Below are positions 10,614 through 22,967 of a DNA stretch of 64,000 nucleotides, piece after piece. Each line of letters starts with the position of its first letter. The stretch's first letter is position 1. The translations under genes and the position numbers were made by a program. Source of the DNA: Toxoplasma gondii ME49 (lineage: Eukaryota > Apicomplexa > Conoidasida > Eucoccidiorida > Sarcocystidae); NCBI RefSeq assembly GCF_000006565.2, contig NC_031477.1:760669-824668 (forward strand). The letters are read 5' to 3'. Below the pieces are notes generated by a model that ran no database searches, was not told the origin of the DNA, and saw only the letters and a list, made by a program, of their open reading frames with translations.

Positions 10614-12083
10614 TGTCGGCAGCCTTGTGTTCCTCTGGACAGAACTGAAAATCGACGAAGCACTCGATTCGCAGAAGTCTTGACTGCAAGATGTTTCCAC
10701 CAAAGGGACGTAAACTACGAAAGAAGTTCGCCGTCGATCCAAGAGGAAAGGCGGCGGAGACTCGTCCGAGTTTTTCCCGGTCTTCTCCTGCTCCCTCGCC
10801 GAAAAAGCCACAACAGGGCATCTGAGGAGAAGAGCGACGAAGGGAAAGCAGAAGAAAAAGAAGAAGAGAAGCAAACGGGAGAAAGGAGGGAAGAAGGAAA
10901 TGAAGCAGGAAGGAGACGCCTGAAAGGAGGGAGAGCGACGCAAAGAGACGAAGGAAAAACAAATAAGTACGGAAGAGAAGACTCTACGAGAAAAAAACGC
11001 CCGACGAACGCCAACAGAAGATGAGAACCGCACAAGAGATCTCAACAAAAACGAGATCAGCGTCAAGCCAGATCTGCGCTAGCGCGACAAGTCCAGGGTC
11101 TCGAGAACCGAGGAATCGGCGCGGGTGTTCTCTTGCCACCGTGTGCATGCCCGAAAGAGCATGGCGGCAAATCCCCGTTGTCACACGAAAAGCTTCTCTC
11201 GTTCAGCTTTAACTGAGGAAGAAGCCACGGAAAGAGACACGCCAGAGAGTGCCTGGGATTCCATTTGCTTGTCGCTGGTCCTCAATCGCGAACCGCGGAA
11301 CCGGAAGGCGCTCTCTGCGACCATCACTGAGTCGCAAACGAAGGCAGATCTGAAGATCGAAGAAGAAAGCAAACAAGTCAGAAAGAGCGCGCGGAAACCA
11401 TCTGCGTGTGTGCAGATAGCAGAGAAAAGCAGCCGCTGGACACCATCCCGGACTCGCTTACAAAAGGGAGAGCCGGTCGATGCTAGAGAATCTCCTCGGC
11501 ATTCAGTGAATATCTTATCCGACGAGGGCGGGAAACCTCACTTGCAGAGACAAAGCTGCGCACAGAAAGAGCAGCGCCACTCCAGTTTCATAAAATGAGT
11601 TTTCATTCGTCTTCCTTGAAAGTGGAAGGCGGCCGAAACGAAGTCCTGCACTTCGACGACGAGGACGCAAGGGAGGGCAGAGGTGTCATGCACAGCAGGC
11701 GAGCGAAAAGGCTTTCGCAACGTGAGAACAGCGGCTCGACGTCCACATTCGAAACGTCTATTCTGTCAAAAACACGAACTTCATACCCTAATTGATTTCG
11801 TCGACATCTTCGTATATGCATGCACGCTTGTCTTTGTCGAGATGAACTTGACAGGAAAGTCCCGAAACTTGCGCTGCATGCAAGCGCCGAAAAAGGCCAG
11901 CCGCGTTGTCTCGCCGTGTTCCCGTCTGTGGTGTTTACCATCCGCAGAGAGGCTTTCCGTCGGCTTCCTTTCTTTGCTGGGAAGTTTTCTCCAAAACTCG
12001 AGTAAGAAAATGTAACTGAACAGTATTTTCCCCTCTCTCGTGGAAAAGCTCTCCGTCAAAAAGGAAAAAGTCTCAACAGCTAG
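10614..12083. other. Intergenic DNA, probably promoter and 5' UTR of the 92-aa protein gene
   Basis: This stretch has purine-rich runs (10,170-11,000 on the + strand) that create long but low-complexity frames on both strands. No family signature is visible. The TGCATGC word occurs at 11,875-11,881. Confidence 0.45.
12058..12069 (-). terminator. Pol III terminator for tRNA-Gln
   Basis: Two runs of five T residues on the minus strand (A runs at 12058-12062 and 12065-12069 on +) begin about 15 bases past the 3' end of the tRNA gene, as expected for RNA polymerase III termination. Confidence 0.7.
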
Positions 12084-12155
12084 AGGTCCTACTGGGATTT
12101 GAACCCAGGTAGGCGGATTCAGAGTCCGCAGTGCTAACCGCTACACCATAGAACC
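12084..12155 (-). tRNA. tRNA-Gln (anticodon CUG)
   Basis: A complete 72-base cloverleaf on the minus strand. The acceptor arms GGTTCTA and TAGGACC pair, with one G-U pair, and leave a U discriminator. The D arm carries the A box (TGGTGTAGCGG). The anticodon stem GCGGA/TCCGC closes the loop CTCTGAA, giving anticodon CTG, which reads CAG glutamine codons. The T arm carries the B box GGTTCAAATCC. There is no intron, and CCA is not encoded, as usual for nuclear tRNA genes. It stands alone, with no other tRNA nearby. Confidence 0.96.
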
Positions 12156-14921
12156 AAGAGCCGAGAGAGAGGCACTTGCCGATAGCGGAAAAGCATTCAA
12201 GAACTGGATCTTTCGGAATTGGTCTGGCAAAAACAGAGACGTTTCTGCTTCTACAGACTTTGCCAGCCCTTCGCTGCCAGCTTCTCTTTTAAAATCCCCT
12301 CTCTGCAGTGCGGGAAATCTTCAGGCAGAACTGCGATGTTAAGTGCACTAAACCCTCGAGGATCAGGGGCTCGCGGGCACTGACAGAAACAAGTGTTCTC
12401 GATTTCGCTTTTTTCGCTTTCCCACGAGTAATGTTCCTTTCTGTCCATGGAATGCCGCTGAGCTTTCGCTGTGCCTGCAAACAGTTCGTAGAATGTTCCG
12501 ACCACCGGGAAGCAGAGAGCCTGGACTAGGGAGCAGCGCACCGGGGCACTCTCGAGACTCTCTGTTCACAGGACAAGGCAGGTTCCTAAAAAATACGCGT
12601 CTCGATACACAGCAGTTGATCTGATTGAGAGGCAGTTCGTGGTACCCGACTGACATGCGGATTCATCTTGCATCAATGCGTACAGCTGGGCAGGTCCGAG
12701 ACGGGTGGTTGTGGCCAATCAGGTCCGTCGCCTTCTTTCTGTCTGCGTCGACTCTGCTGACTTTCGTCAGTGATGGTTTCCCACATCGCCTATGTTTTCA
12801 CTGCATACTCTCTGGACTCCTGTCTCCACTCGTATTTACAAGAGAACACAACTGGTCAGAGGCACCCACGATCAGCCCCGTCGGTCGGAGTCTGTCCTGA
12901 CTTCACGGCTCGTCGTCAGCCCAGGAGAACAGCCACCAGTGTCGGTTCCCGCGCGTATTTCAGCTCCTTGCTGCTCTGTACTGCATTGTGTCTTGCCTTC
13001 TGTGGCGTTGATATCGCTCTGTGTATCTCTCCTCCTCACACTTAAATACATCTTTTCCAGGTGTGTGGAAGGGGAGTCAGCAGACAACTCTGAAAACCAC
13101 ATCCGATTGCTTCACCGACAAACCTTACTTGCTTCCTTTATCTGCAGGAGCCGCCACACCCGCGACAGAGTTTCAGAAACGTGGACACACGCCTGTGTCG
13201 GTCTCTTTCCTTGTAAACGGTTGAAAGGACTTGCCGGTATTCCAGGTGTCGGCGTCGCAGGCCGACTGCGATTTCGCTTTTTCGCGTAGAGTTCAACAGA
13301 TCGCACAAGGTGCTGTGCAACAGCCAACGCGTTTCACACGAACCACGAGTGGAGGAGGCGTTTTTGCCAGCGGCCAACAACTAGTTAGACAGGTCCCAGC
13401 GGAATACCGTGGTTTCCGTACGCTGCGCGTCAACCGTTGTGCTGAAGACGAGTTCTTCACAGGTGCCCATTTAGTATCCGTCGCTTATTTCGCACCTCAA
13501 AGACGAGGTCGTTCTTAAGCGACATGCAGACTCAAACACTGAATGTGTGACAGTGTACCCTGTAGCTGTAGAACCTCGTTTTCTTCCCCTAAGATAAGAC
13601 GCCGCCACACATGGCAAGCACGTGGAAGGGAAAGAGACTTCCGTGTCCACTGAGAACTCGAAAAAGCGTTTGTTTAGTTCCTCAAGTTCCCTGTTTCTCG
13701 AAGAAAACTGCGACGAAGGCTGGACTGAGAGAATTCTCTGAAAGTACAAGAAGTCGGATGTCGCGTCAGTTCTCAGAAAGTCGAATCCCCCACACGTCGC
13801 TGTCTGCAAGCGGCTCTGGAGTGGCAAGCGACGGACACTGCAGGTTCTGTGAGAGACCGCTTTCAGTTACTGGTTAGGTCGCATGGCACCTCGTTCTTTA
13901 AGAGAACATGGGCGTCGAGAACTGAAGTGTGTTTCCCCAAAGAAAGGACTGAATCGCCGGGAAGCTAGCGTCCCTGGTGTGCTTTTCTGTGAGGGTGAAC
14001 GGTGCTTGAAAGGCGTTTCCGCTTCCCGCGGAGTGTCGTCTGAAGCCTTTCTAAGACATAGAGACACAGAAAGGGAAGATCTCGAGTCCACATCTGAACT
14101 GCGAGGACTGGCGACGCGCGAACGTATGCCCGGGAGCGGAGTGGTTTTCCGGTGAATCAGGCGGACTCCTATTGTCCTCACAAGACATGTTCTGTCGCTG
14201 CGGACTCGGACTGCGTTTTAAAAAATCAGATCGGAGTCCTTCACTGCCGTTCTTCATCCAGTGGACATTTTTTTTCACTGGAGCAGAGCGGCTACGCGAG
14301 ACCGTGAACGATGGCACGCCGTGGATCTCTCCACACTCTGTTCTTCCCCTGAAAAGATCGAGAGGAAAGAATCGCGTCGCATGCACTCAGAAGCGGGGAC
14401 GACGGGGAGATCTGTGTGAAAAAGTTCGAGGAAAGAACAGGACCTCTCACAAATCGACGACACAACCACTGCCTGTGGCCGTTCAAAGCCGCTGGGTTTC
14501 GCCTCCGGAGAAAAAACGGCAAAGACGCGAACGTATACAGCCGCGAGTCTGCACATGTGCGGGGTAGCACTGTCTCGTCTGTGAACCAGATTTTTCTCTC
14601 AGACACAGTGCCGCCTCACGGACTCCACTATCCTGTTCTTCCTCACCGCTGCGGGCCGGAAACCTCCGCTTTCGTACTCCAACGTCGCTGTTTCCTTGAC
14701 TGCGCCTGCTCTCTCATGTTCGCATTGCAGCTCATGCGTCGGTTTCTTCTCGCAAAAGAGTCAGACTGCCGACTCGGTGCCTTGACTCGACCCACAACAA
14801 AGACGCGCGAGTCGTTTCTCTCCGTCCACTGGTGGGGACTCCGTTCGTCTGCTTTCTCCTGCGAACTTGACCGCGTGCAGTCTCTCCTTCAAATGACAAC
14901 GCCCAGTTCCCCCTTCCTTAT
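12156..14921. other. Intergenic DNA between tRNA-Gln and the PPM1G gene
   Basis: A 2.8 kb stretch expected to include the long 3' UTR of the phosphatase gene. Short frames exist on both strands; none has a domain, a TM pattern typical of a real protein, or splice-consistent continuation. Confidence 0.45.
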
Positions 14922-16280
14922 TTACGCTCCGCCGTCTGTCTCTGCCTGCGTCTCGCCAGCCGCAGCGTCGCCCTCTCCCTCTTCTCGTCCCCGCAGCTGT
15001 CCGGCCTCCGCCGGTGACGCGTCGTCTTTCTTCAGCTGGTCACCTCCAGGTCCTGTCTCTCGCTCTGTTTCCTCGACTTGGCGTACGCACATCACCTGCT
15101 TACGCAGAGGCGGCAACTCCTCTCGCTCGTGTCTCTCGAAGGACGAAGCAGAGGAAGGCGACCAAGAAGAAGAGGTCGGATTCGCGGAAGAGACGGCTTC
15201 TGCGCAACAGTCCGCCTCCTTCAGCCTCGACGTGGAGGCCGCGAGAGTCGCGACGGAACTCCCTCGTCGCCTAAAAGAGTGCAGACGAGAAATCTGGGAA
15301 CCTGAGTCCATCGTCGACGACCGGTAGCTCCGCATATTAGGTTTTAGATCGACCAGAATCGCCGTCATGTTGTCGCACCCATACTCGAACACGGCTGGGT
15401 TCGGAGACAGCAGACTGTCCAAGAGATCCTGCAGGATCTGAGACAAATCCGGCGTCTCCTGGACCACACACATACACAAAAACGTGCACTGAACGTCCAG
15501 AACAGAGACAGTCCTTCTCCACACTCTGCAAAGACTTCCTCTCACTTCTCTGTTGGAAAAAACATACGCTTCCAGAGATCTACACAAATAGACATCTGCC
15601 TACACATACACCGACGTCACTCACCTACACAGATATACATGTAGAAGCATCCAGACGCAAATCCAGATGTCCGGCCACAAACGCATCACGCAACATCCAC
15701 TCTCACCAAGCCACACACAAACAACATGTATACATATATATATATGTATATACTTATATATATATATATACTTGTATGCATAAACAAATGAGGACATGCG
15801 TCGAAATGCGCTCCAGAGCTACCCACACGCTTGTATCTACATCTGCACAAGTATCGCTCGGAAGAAACAGAAAAGAGCTTTTAACTCCGGAAAGAAAGCA
15901 ATCTGAAGTGCTCGCGCGCTGCGTGACTGCACGGCAAAAAAACCCTCAAGCCATGTACCTCGATGCGCTTTCGAATGAAGTCGACTACCTCCTGAGAGCT
16001 CAGCAGTTCCCAAATGCCATCGCAGCCGATGATCTGAAGAAAAAACAGAACCCTCTCGATACTCAGTTTCTATTTCATACGTAGACGCATGCATACGGAG
16101 TCCACATAACCTCATATTTATACATATACATATATATATATACATATATATATATATATGCGTATATGCCTTCTTGTAGATGGATCGTGTACGAGAACAC
16201 AATGAAGCACACCGCATACGTACACATTTAGACATATGTATATCGAACGTTTGCAATAGGTAAGTATCTATATATCTATT

Positions 16281-16315
<35 letters not shown>

Positions 16316-19300
16316 ACATCTACAGTTATATAGATGTAGACAGAGAGGTGTGTGTGATAATTTGACTTACAAGGAACTCGTCTCTCGCCGCGTCTCTGTG
16401 TACACTGACGACGTCGGGGACTGCAGAGACGATCTGTTTTTCGGGTGGCAAAGTCGAGTCTTGTTTGTAGACAAGGTCCCCCAGAGCGCGACTTAAATTC
16501 AAGTTGCCGTTTACGCGACCCATTTCCAAGTACCCCCCTGCCGCGTAGATTCGAATCTGGAAGCGAGTGCAGACAACAAAGAGAAAACGAAAAATAACAA
16601 GGCAACAACACACAGCGCCCTGGGCCATGCCCCCCCACTCACACACAAAAGACACGAGAGAGAAAACAAGGAAGAACAAGAACAGGATAGGATCCGAGGG
16701 AGAAGGAGAGGCAGGTCAAGAGGGAGAAGGAGAGGCAGGTCAGGAGGGAGAATGAGGAGAGGCAGGTCAGGAGGGAGAAGGAGAGGCAGGTCAAGAGGGA
16801 GAATGAGGAGAGGCAGGTCAGGAGGGAGAATGAGAGGCAGGTCAAGAGGGAGAATGAGGAGAGAAAGGAGACACGAGGAGGAACAAGGAGACTCCGAAAG
16901 AGATCAAGAGAGACGACACAAGCACAGAGACTTGGCGAGAGGGGGAGAGAGTCCAGAAGGAGAAAAACACTAGAAAAAAACGGGAGGTAAGACGACGTGA
17001 GGAAGGTTGAGTGAGGAAAAGAGCAATGACGAAGCGATGCAGAAAGAGACGCGAGAAGTCGGAAGAGGGAACGAATTTGAGCTTACTCTTTCTTCAGGAA
17101 GTTGAGGCTTGTGATCTCGTGAAAGCTCCACCGCCTCGTCGCCTCGACAAAGCACGCACCTTGAATCTCCGACATTTCCGACGATAATCCACGAAGGCTG
17201 AAAAGACGAAGAAGAAAGCTGAAGCCTTTCAGTGAGAACTCCATGTACACCCGTGAGAGTCCACGTGTGTGTGGTGTGCCTCGATGAGCACAAAAAGGAA
17301 GAAATGTCTCTGTTTATCTGCATGTACATACATATTACAGGGATGCATGCGAATACGAGTACTGGTGACTCTTGAGCACCCGCCGAGGAACCATACCATC
17401 AGCGATACCGCCATGAACAAGTCCATTTGTACTCAGAGCAATACTTCATTTTTCAAAGAAGATCGGGCAGCAAGCAACACATAGATATCCCCCTATGTAA
17501 ATATGAAAATGCATGCAATCGACGTTGCGCAAGTCTTTGCATGTGACCCCGGAGGAGCTGCACGCTTATATCCCCTCTGGCCGTACCGTGACGAAGACAG
17601 TGATGGCGGTGCATCCGGCGAGACTCGCAAGTGACTTTAACGGATTCTGCGCGTTCCCTGCACCTGCCCTGAAGAATCTCCCCACATTTAAAGAGTTCCT
17701 CACGGCTTCCAGGAGGCCCGCGAAGGACGCCCGAAAGCCCCTAGCTCGGCTCGGCTGGAGAGACCCCGCATGCGCAGTCTCTCTCGCTCCCGGCCTACTG
17801 GAAGAGCTGCTCCGGTCTGCCGAGACTGTTCCCTCTCTGGCCGCGATCATTTCTGCGGGAGGGAAGGCCGGCGCAGCAGCGACAGCAACCTCCTCAGGAG
17901 CCCCAGGAATCTCTGCGTCTCCTCTCGAATCGCTCCTGTCTCCACCAAGAAACACACCGGGAGGCGCTTCGTCGGGCGCGCGGTGCTCCGGAGACTCGAA
18001 GAGGCGCAGGCGCGGGCAGGACCTTCTCTGCGACGCGTCCGCGCCTCCGGCGACGCCTGCTGCGGGGCTTCGCGGCTGAGGTATGAAGAAGCCGTCGGAG
18101 GAGCTTTCGGAATCAAACGCCGTCGCTCCCGCCGACCCCCCACACGCTTCTGAGGGTGTCTCCGCTGTCTCCTCGTGCCTCGCGCGCTCCGCACTGTCCG
18201 CGAGCTCTTCAGGCTTCTCCGCCGCCTCGCGCACCGGCGCGTTGGGCTCCCAGCTCGCGGGTCGGGAGACTCCGCGTTCGGGCGCCTCTTCTGGGGTTTC
18301 GGATCCGCCGCGTTTGTCGCCTTCGCCCAGCGAGCCCCCGAAGGAGAAGGTCCGGTTGACGAGGCCGCTTCCAGAGAGACGATTGAGGCGGCGAGAGAAG
18401 GATCCGTTCGAGCCCAAGACGAGGGCGTTCTGCTCCAGTCTCAGGCGATGCGTGGAGGGATGGTGGGCGAGGTGATGCAGTTCTTCTTGGCAAGAAGCCT
18501 CGCGCAACTGCTCGTCGACCTCCAAGTACGCGCCCCGCAGTGCCGCGCCGTAGTGACCCTTTCGAAAGCCGTCCTGCGCCAGCAAGGCTTGCGGCAGGCG
18601 TTCCGCCGCGAATCTGAAGAGACGCGCGGGTGTAGCATGCAAGCGTTGATTCGCCGAATTCACAGCTACGCGGGGAAAGGAAAAGGAAACGCGCGGGCAA
18701 AGCGGAAGAGAGGAGAGCGCAGAGAAAGAACGGTCGAGAGCAGACACGGAAAAGGAGACAGCCTCGCGAGAGCAGAACAGGGAGGAAAACACAAGAGAAA
18801 CCCAAGACACAAGTGAGAAGGAGAAGAAACTAGTAACGAGACACACGAGCAACGGCCCCCCTCCCTCCCTCTTGTGCACCGTTGGGATAAAACCATCTGG
18901 TCAAAAGAAACTCTGCAAACAAACAAACAAACAAACAGATCCCCACTCACGACCTACCTCGCCACATGGGCGCCGCCATGGCCGTCGAATACAGCGAAGA
19001 GAGCGAGCTTTACGTCTCCGGTTTCGACGTCCTCCGGAATCGCGTCTTCCTCCTCCGCGATCCCCTTCTCCTCCTCGCCTGCAGACGACCGGCGCCTCCG
19101 GCGGAAGCTTCTGCGCGCGGCGCCTCCTCGACAGACTCCGTTCTTACGTTTCTCTTCCTCTTCTCCTCTGAAGACAGCCTTCTCCTCCTCCTCAGCGTTC
19201 ACCTCCACTGAGGCTCCGACAGGAATGCCGCCCACAGTTCCGCTGGAGCGTCTCTGGGCGCGACCGAGTCGCTTCACCATCGTCGCCTCGCCCCACTGGA

Positions 19301-19751
19301 AGTAGATCTTCTCGTCGGGCCCCACCGCCAGGGCGCTGGAGCCCAGAAGGCCCGAAGCGGAGGCGGAGGCGCCCGTGGGGCCTTCGGCGGAGGGGCTCCG
19401 GGGCTGGGAGGCGCGCGAGCTGGCGCGGACGGGCGACTCCGCGGGTGTCTCCGTTTCGGGCCCGAGGCGCTTGGGGCCCGAAGAGGCGCGCGGGGGCGAC
19501 TCCGCGGGTGTCTCCGCTTCGAGCCCGAGGCGCTTGGGGCCCGAAGAGTCGCGGACGGGCGCTTCGCGGTCGGCGCCGAGGGAGGCTTGGGCGAGACGAG
19601 GGCAAGTCTTCGCGTAGAGAACCAAGTGCGAGTCCTCCATGCTGACGCGCCAGCCCTGCATGCTGCATGTGCTCCATCGGAGATTCATCGCTGTACACAC
19701 ACCACTCGTCGTCTCCTTCGAGGAGTCCGCAGCGGACAAGTACGCCCCCAT
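14922..19751 (-). CDS. PP2C-family (PPM) Ser/Thr phosphatase, PPM1G-like
   Basis: Six exons, minus strand: 19751-18958, 18613-17587, 17197-17087, 16556-16371, 16033-15959, 15458-14922. All junctions keep frame and give 909 aa. It removes phosphate from Ser/Thr using two divalent metals. The protein opens MGAYLS, as human PPM1G does, with Gly2 open to N-myristoylation. Visible core motifs: GWRVSMED (about 33-40), [10 protein letters not shown] (metal Asp256), GNVGDSRC (614-621), [34 protein letters not shown] (Asp711) and GCDNMTAIL (Asp760). All metal ligands are present, so it should be active. Odd points: about 200 low-complexity residues between the first two motifs, which include a 21-residue tandem repeat; a Ser/Ala/Pro-rich insertion of about 300 residues in exon 2, at the same place as the acidic insertion of human PPM1G; and a charged C-terminal tail. 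The family is secure; the in vivo substrate and nuclear location are inference. Confidence 0.92.
15727..15776. repeat. TA-rich microsatellite in PPM1G intron 5
   Basis: A run of TATATA and TATATG units in the intron between the last two exons of the phosphatase gene. Confidence 0.85.
16115..16312. repeat. Two TA-rich microsatellites in PPM1G intron 4
   Basis: Two TATATA-rich runs, about 16,115-16,160 and 16,266-16,312, separated by non-repetitive sequence in the intron between exons 5 and 4. Confidence 0.85.
16695..16865. repeat. Purine-rich minisatellite in PPM1G intron 3
   Basis: Six or more imperfect tandem copies of a 22-28 base unit built on GAGGGAGAAGGAGAGGCAGG followed by TCA. Variants differ by AATGAG for AAGGAG and by AAG for AGG. 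It lies in the intron between phosphatase exons 4 and 3. Confidence 0.85.
19435..19560 (-). repeat. 63-bp in-frame tandem duplication in PPM1G exon 1
   Basis: Two copies of a 63-base unit (starts 19435 and 19498 on +) with a few substitutions. On the coding strand each encodes a 21-residue unit containing SSGPKRLG and ETPAESP. It sits in the low-complexity insertion between catalytic motifs and keeps the frame. Confidence 0.85.
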
Positions 19752-21914
19752 CTTCAGTGCAAGAAGAGATCTGGAGGAGAGACCGACTCAACTTCTGCGG
19801 GAGAAACGCGACCTCAGGCGAGACCAGACTCCAGCAGAGGCAGACACCGCGCGAGCAACAGAGCAGAAAAGAGAAAGAAAGAGAGAAAAGAGAAGAGGAG
19901 GAGAAGAGAAAAGAGAAGAGGAAGAGAAGAGAAAGAGAAGAGGAAGAGAAGAAGAAAGCGAGGATCGACTTCGTGGCGTCTGTTGTCTCTGCGATCCGCC
20001 TCGAGCGCATCTCCGTTGCAGACACACCCGTGCGAGATGAGCGCGAGAAGATGCGTCAGAACTCGTTCTTCCCTGAAGTCCCGATCCACTTCAGAAAAAA
20101 GAACAGCAGGTGAAAGGCCAGACGTTCCCGCAGCCTCGCGCTGACGCTTCGGTGTACGTACACACGAGGCGGTGTGTTCAACGCACTCACGGCCACAGAC
20201 GACGCTTCTCGGTGCGTCTTTGCGAGAGACACGAGAGACGGACAGGAAAGAAAGGAGTACGGAAGACCGAGAGAGAACGAAGAAAAAGGAAAGGACGGTC
20301 CTCACGGCTTCCCTGGGGAACGCCCCCGAGGTCGGCCCTGTCTCCCGTCGTCCATCGATGCGACAGGAAGCAGCCGAACCTGAACAAAGCAGAGGAAACG
20401 GGGACGGAGACGACCAGAGAAGAGAAGCGCGGAAGGAGACCAAGAAAAACGCAGAAGCACAGAGGGGGAGGAGGTCCGGCAAGACGTCTGGCAGCTCAGA
20501 GGAAGAAAGCAGAGACGAACAAAACTTTCTTTCCTTCGTACTCGCGAAAGGAAAAAGACGGATGCTCCTCCCTCGCATCCAACTGGCCACCAAGAAGCAG
20601 CAGCGCAGAGAGCAGACACGCCGCAGGACGCGAAAAAACGCGCAGAGAAACGAACGACTGCACGGAGGAAACTAGATCAGGAGACGAAGCGAGGGAAACA
20701 AGAGAGAAAGCAGTCGAAACAGAGAGGAGAGCAAGGCGAGAGCCCAGAAATCAAAGAAAGAGACGGGAGTTCGCAGAGAAGTCCGCGCCCCACCGGGAAG
20801 AGCAAACGCAGCTGGCTTTTTCTGTCTGGCACCTCACAGTTTTGCCACAAAACGAGGAAGGAGGCCTGAGAGTCTCGGGGGAAAAAGAACTCAATGGGCA
20901 AGAGCGATTCCGCCCACGAAAACGAGAAACGCGCTTGCTCGCAGACGGCGCAGGTGCGCGGGGCGTTGCGTCGTGTCGTCTCGAGTGACTTGGCTGCAGG
21001 TCGACTTCCTCGAAATTCAAGTTCCAACGACGCAGCGAGAACCGTGCGCTTTTGAAAAAGAAAACGCGAGAAAAAAAAGGCACACAAAGAGCGCGAGAAA
21101 CGGAGGCGAACAAAGACTCAACAGCGTCTCCCAGGGGAAAACACGGTTGGAGTGTACAGACACCGCGTCAAGGCAGGCCGCCCGCCTCAGTTGCGCCTGT
21201 GGCTCGCGAAAGCAGCTTTTTCGCGAGAGAAGACGCGCGAGACTCGCCAGAATTGTTTCGCGAAGGCTCCGCTTTCTCTTCGACGAGAACCTGCACTTTC
21301 TTCTCCGCGACACAGGCCGTCTGCTCCACGCGAATGCACACCGCAGCAGGGTACGCGAAAGCACACGGTGGCGCGCGCTGTCTTCGAAGGCCGCGACCCG
21401 TCTTCGCGTTTCTCCTGTTCCCCGTTTTTTGACTTCCGTGTTTTCTCTCCAAACGTGGAGACCCACCTCTCGTCCATACCGAGTGCCTCGCCTCAGAGCG
21501 TCAAAGTTCTAAACATTTTCCACGGAGAAACCTGGAGCATCCCGGAAGGCCGGCAACAGGGGAAGCTCAGTGTTTCGTTTGACGTAAAGAACAGGGTCTT
21601 TGCTCTTGTGCAAGGGCAGGACAGAAGAGAAGGAGAAACGCGGGAGACAATCCTCAGCTCCGAGCAGCCTCGCCAGAGCTGCAGTCGACAGAAGCTCGCG
21701 CTTCACCGAAACGCTCGCAGTGAAGTCGAGGAAGCGGGGAAACACATTCGCATCAAGCATACATACGCGTACGCAGGCCCTGCACAAGTTTAGACGCATG
21801 CATGGAACACAGAACAGAGGAAGCTGCTGCCAATTTGTGTATGCATGCGTAGATGCATACCTGTGCCCTGTAGACAGAGAAAGCTACTGTTCATTGTGTG
21901 TTTTCATACATGCA

Positions 21915-22095
21915 TATGTATAAAAATATCGATATATATATGTATAGATGGACGAATGTGTAGATGCACCATGGTAGCTGAAAAAAACTGTATTTCGTGT
22001 ATATGTATGTATATGAGCATGCGTAGTTATATGTATGATATATATGTAGACTCATGAAACAGCGTTGTGTAGATATATATATATATATATATGTC
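21915..22095. repeat. TA-rich microsatellite cluster
   Basis: Interrupted TATATA/TATGTA runs, with the purest stretch at about 22,073-22,092. Intergenic. Confidence 0.75.
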
Positions 22096-22681
22096 TGTTT
22101 CCTTGAAGGCCGCAGAGCTATATGAATAACGGTGGCGGCGCAGTCGCAAGTCTGTACAGGTGTGTCAGTCCACTGTGCGACTCGAGAAACGGTGCTTTTC
22201 TAGGTACAGATTTGCGTGGTGTCGCGCCCTGTCACGATGCAAAGAATAAATTCTTCTCGCCGCCGCGTTGAGGGAAGAAATGAGAAACGCAGAGGTCTCT
22301 CTGCAAGCAGGCAGTGGAAACACAGATGGGGTGGCAAGATAAAATCCATTAATTCAAGGATTCGTTTGTTTCTGTGGAGCGTGTGTGGGGAAATGTGGAG
22401 ACAAAGAAATCTTGATTCGAATCGCAACATGTGCGTATCCGACTGTGCAGCGTTGCTCAGATCTTCCCTAAACACCATAGGACCTCGCTGTGTTTCCCCA
22501 GTCCCCTTCCTTTTTTTTGGAAAACATCACGTACAAAAGGAAATCCACGTCAATGTACATGCGAGGCATCAGTTCTCGTCCCCCCTCCTGCTTCTCTCTT
22601 GAGATGCTCTCGTCTCCGTACTCCCCTACTTCCGCCGATGGTGGTGCCGTCACATATAAGTAACTCTGTATTCATGAACCT

Positions 22682-22967
22682 CTACATATATATATTATAT
22701 ATATATATATATTATATACATATGCGCGCATGCAACTAAACACATCTTTGACTCAAGACATCCTTTTCTGTGTATCAATGTGCCATCTGCATTGATGCAT
22801 CGCTATAGGCATACAACACACCTGCATGTCTTTCTCCTTGAGATACCTCCATATTTCTTATTTAAGCATATACATATGTATATATGTATATGTATGTATA
22901 TATATGTATATGTATGTATATATATGCATATGTATGTATATGTATATATATATATGTCATTATTTAC
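22682..22967. repeat. TA/TG microsatellites
   Basis: A TATATA run at 22,682-22,722 and a longer array of TATATGTATATG units at about 22,864-22,967, upstream of the metaxin-like gene. Confidence 0.85.

Noticed and set aside
10335..11066. 243-codon open frame on the minus strand
   Set aside because: Only its segment 10613-10524 is used, as exon 1 of the 92-aa protein; the rest is Ser/Phe-rich translation of purine-rich DNA.
20110..20988. 292-codon open frame on the plus strand
   Set aside because: Arg/Glu/Lys-rich low-complexity sequence in the long upstream region of two genes; no domain and no splice partner.
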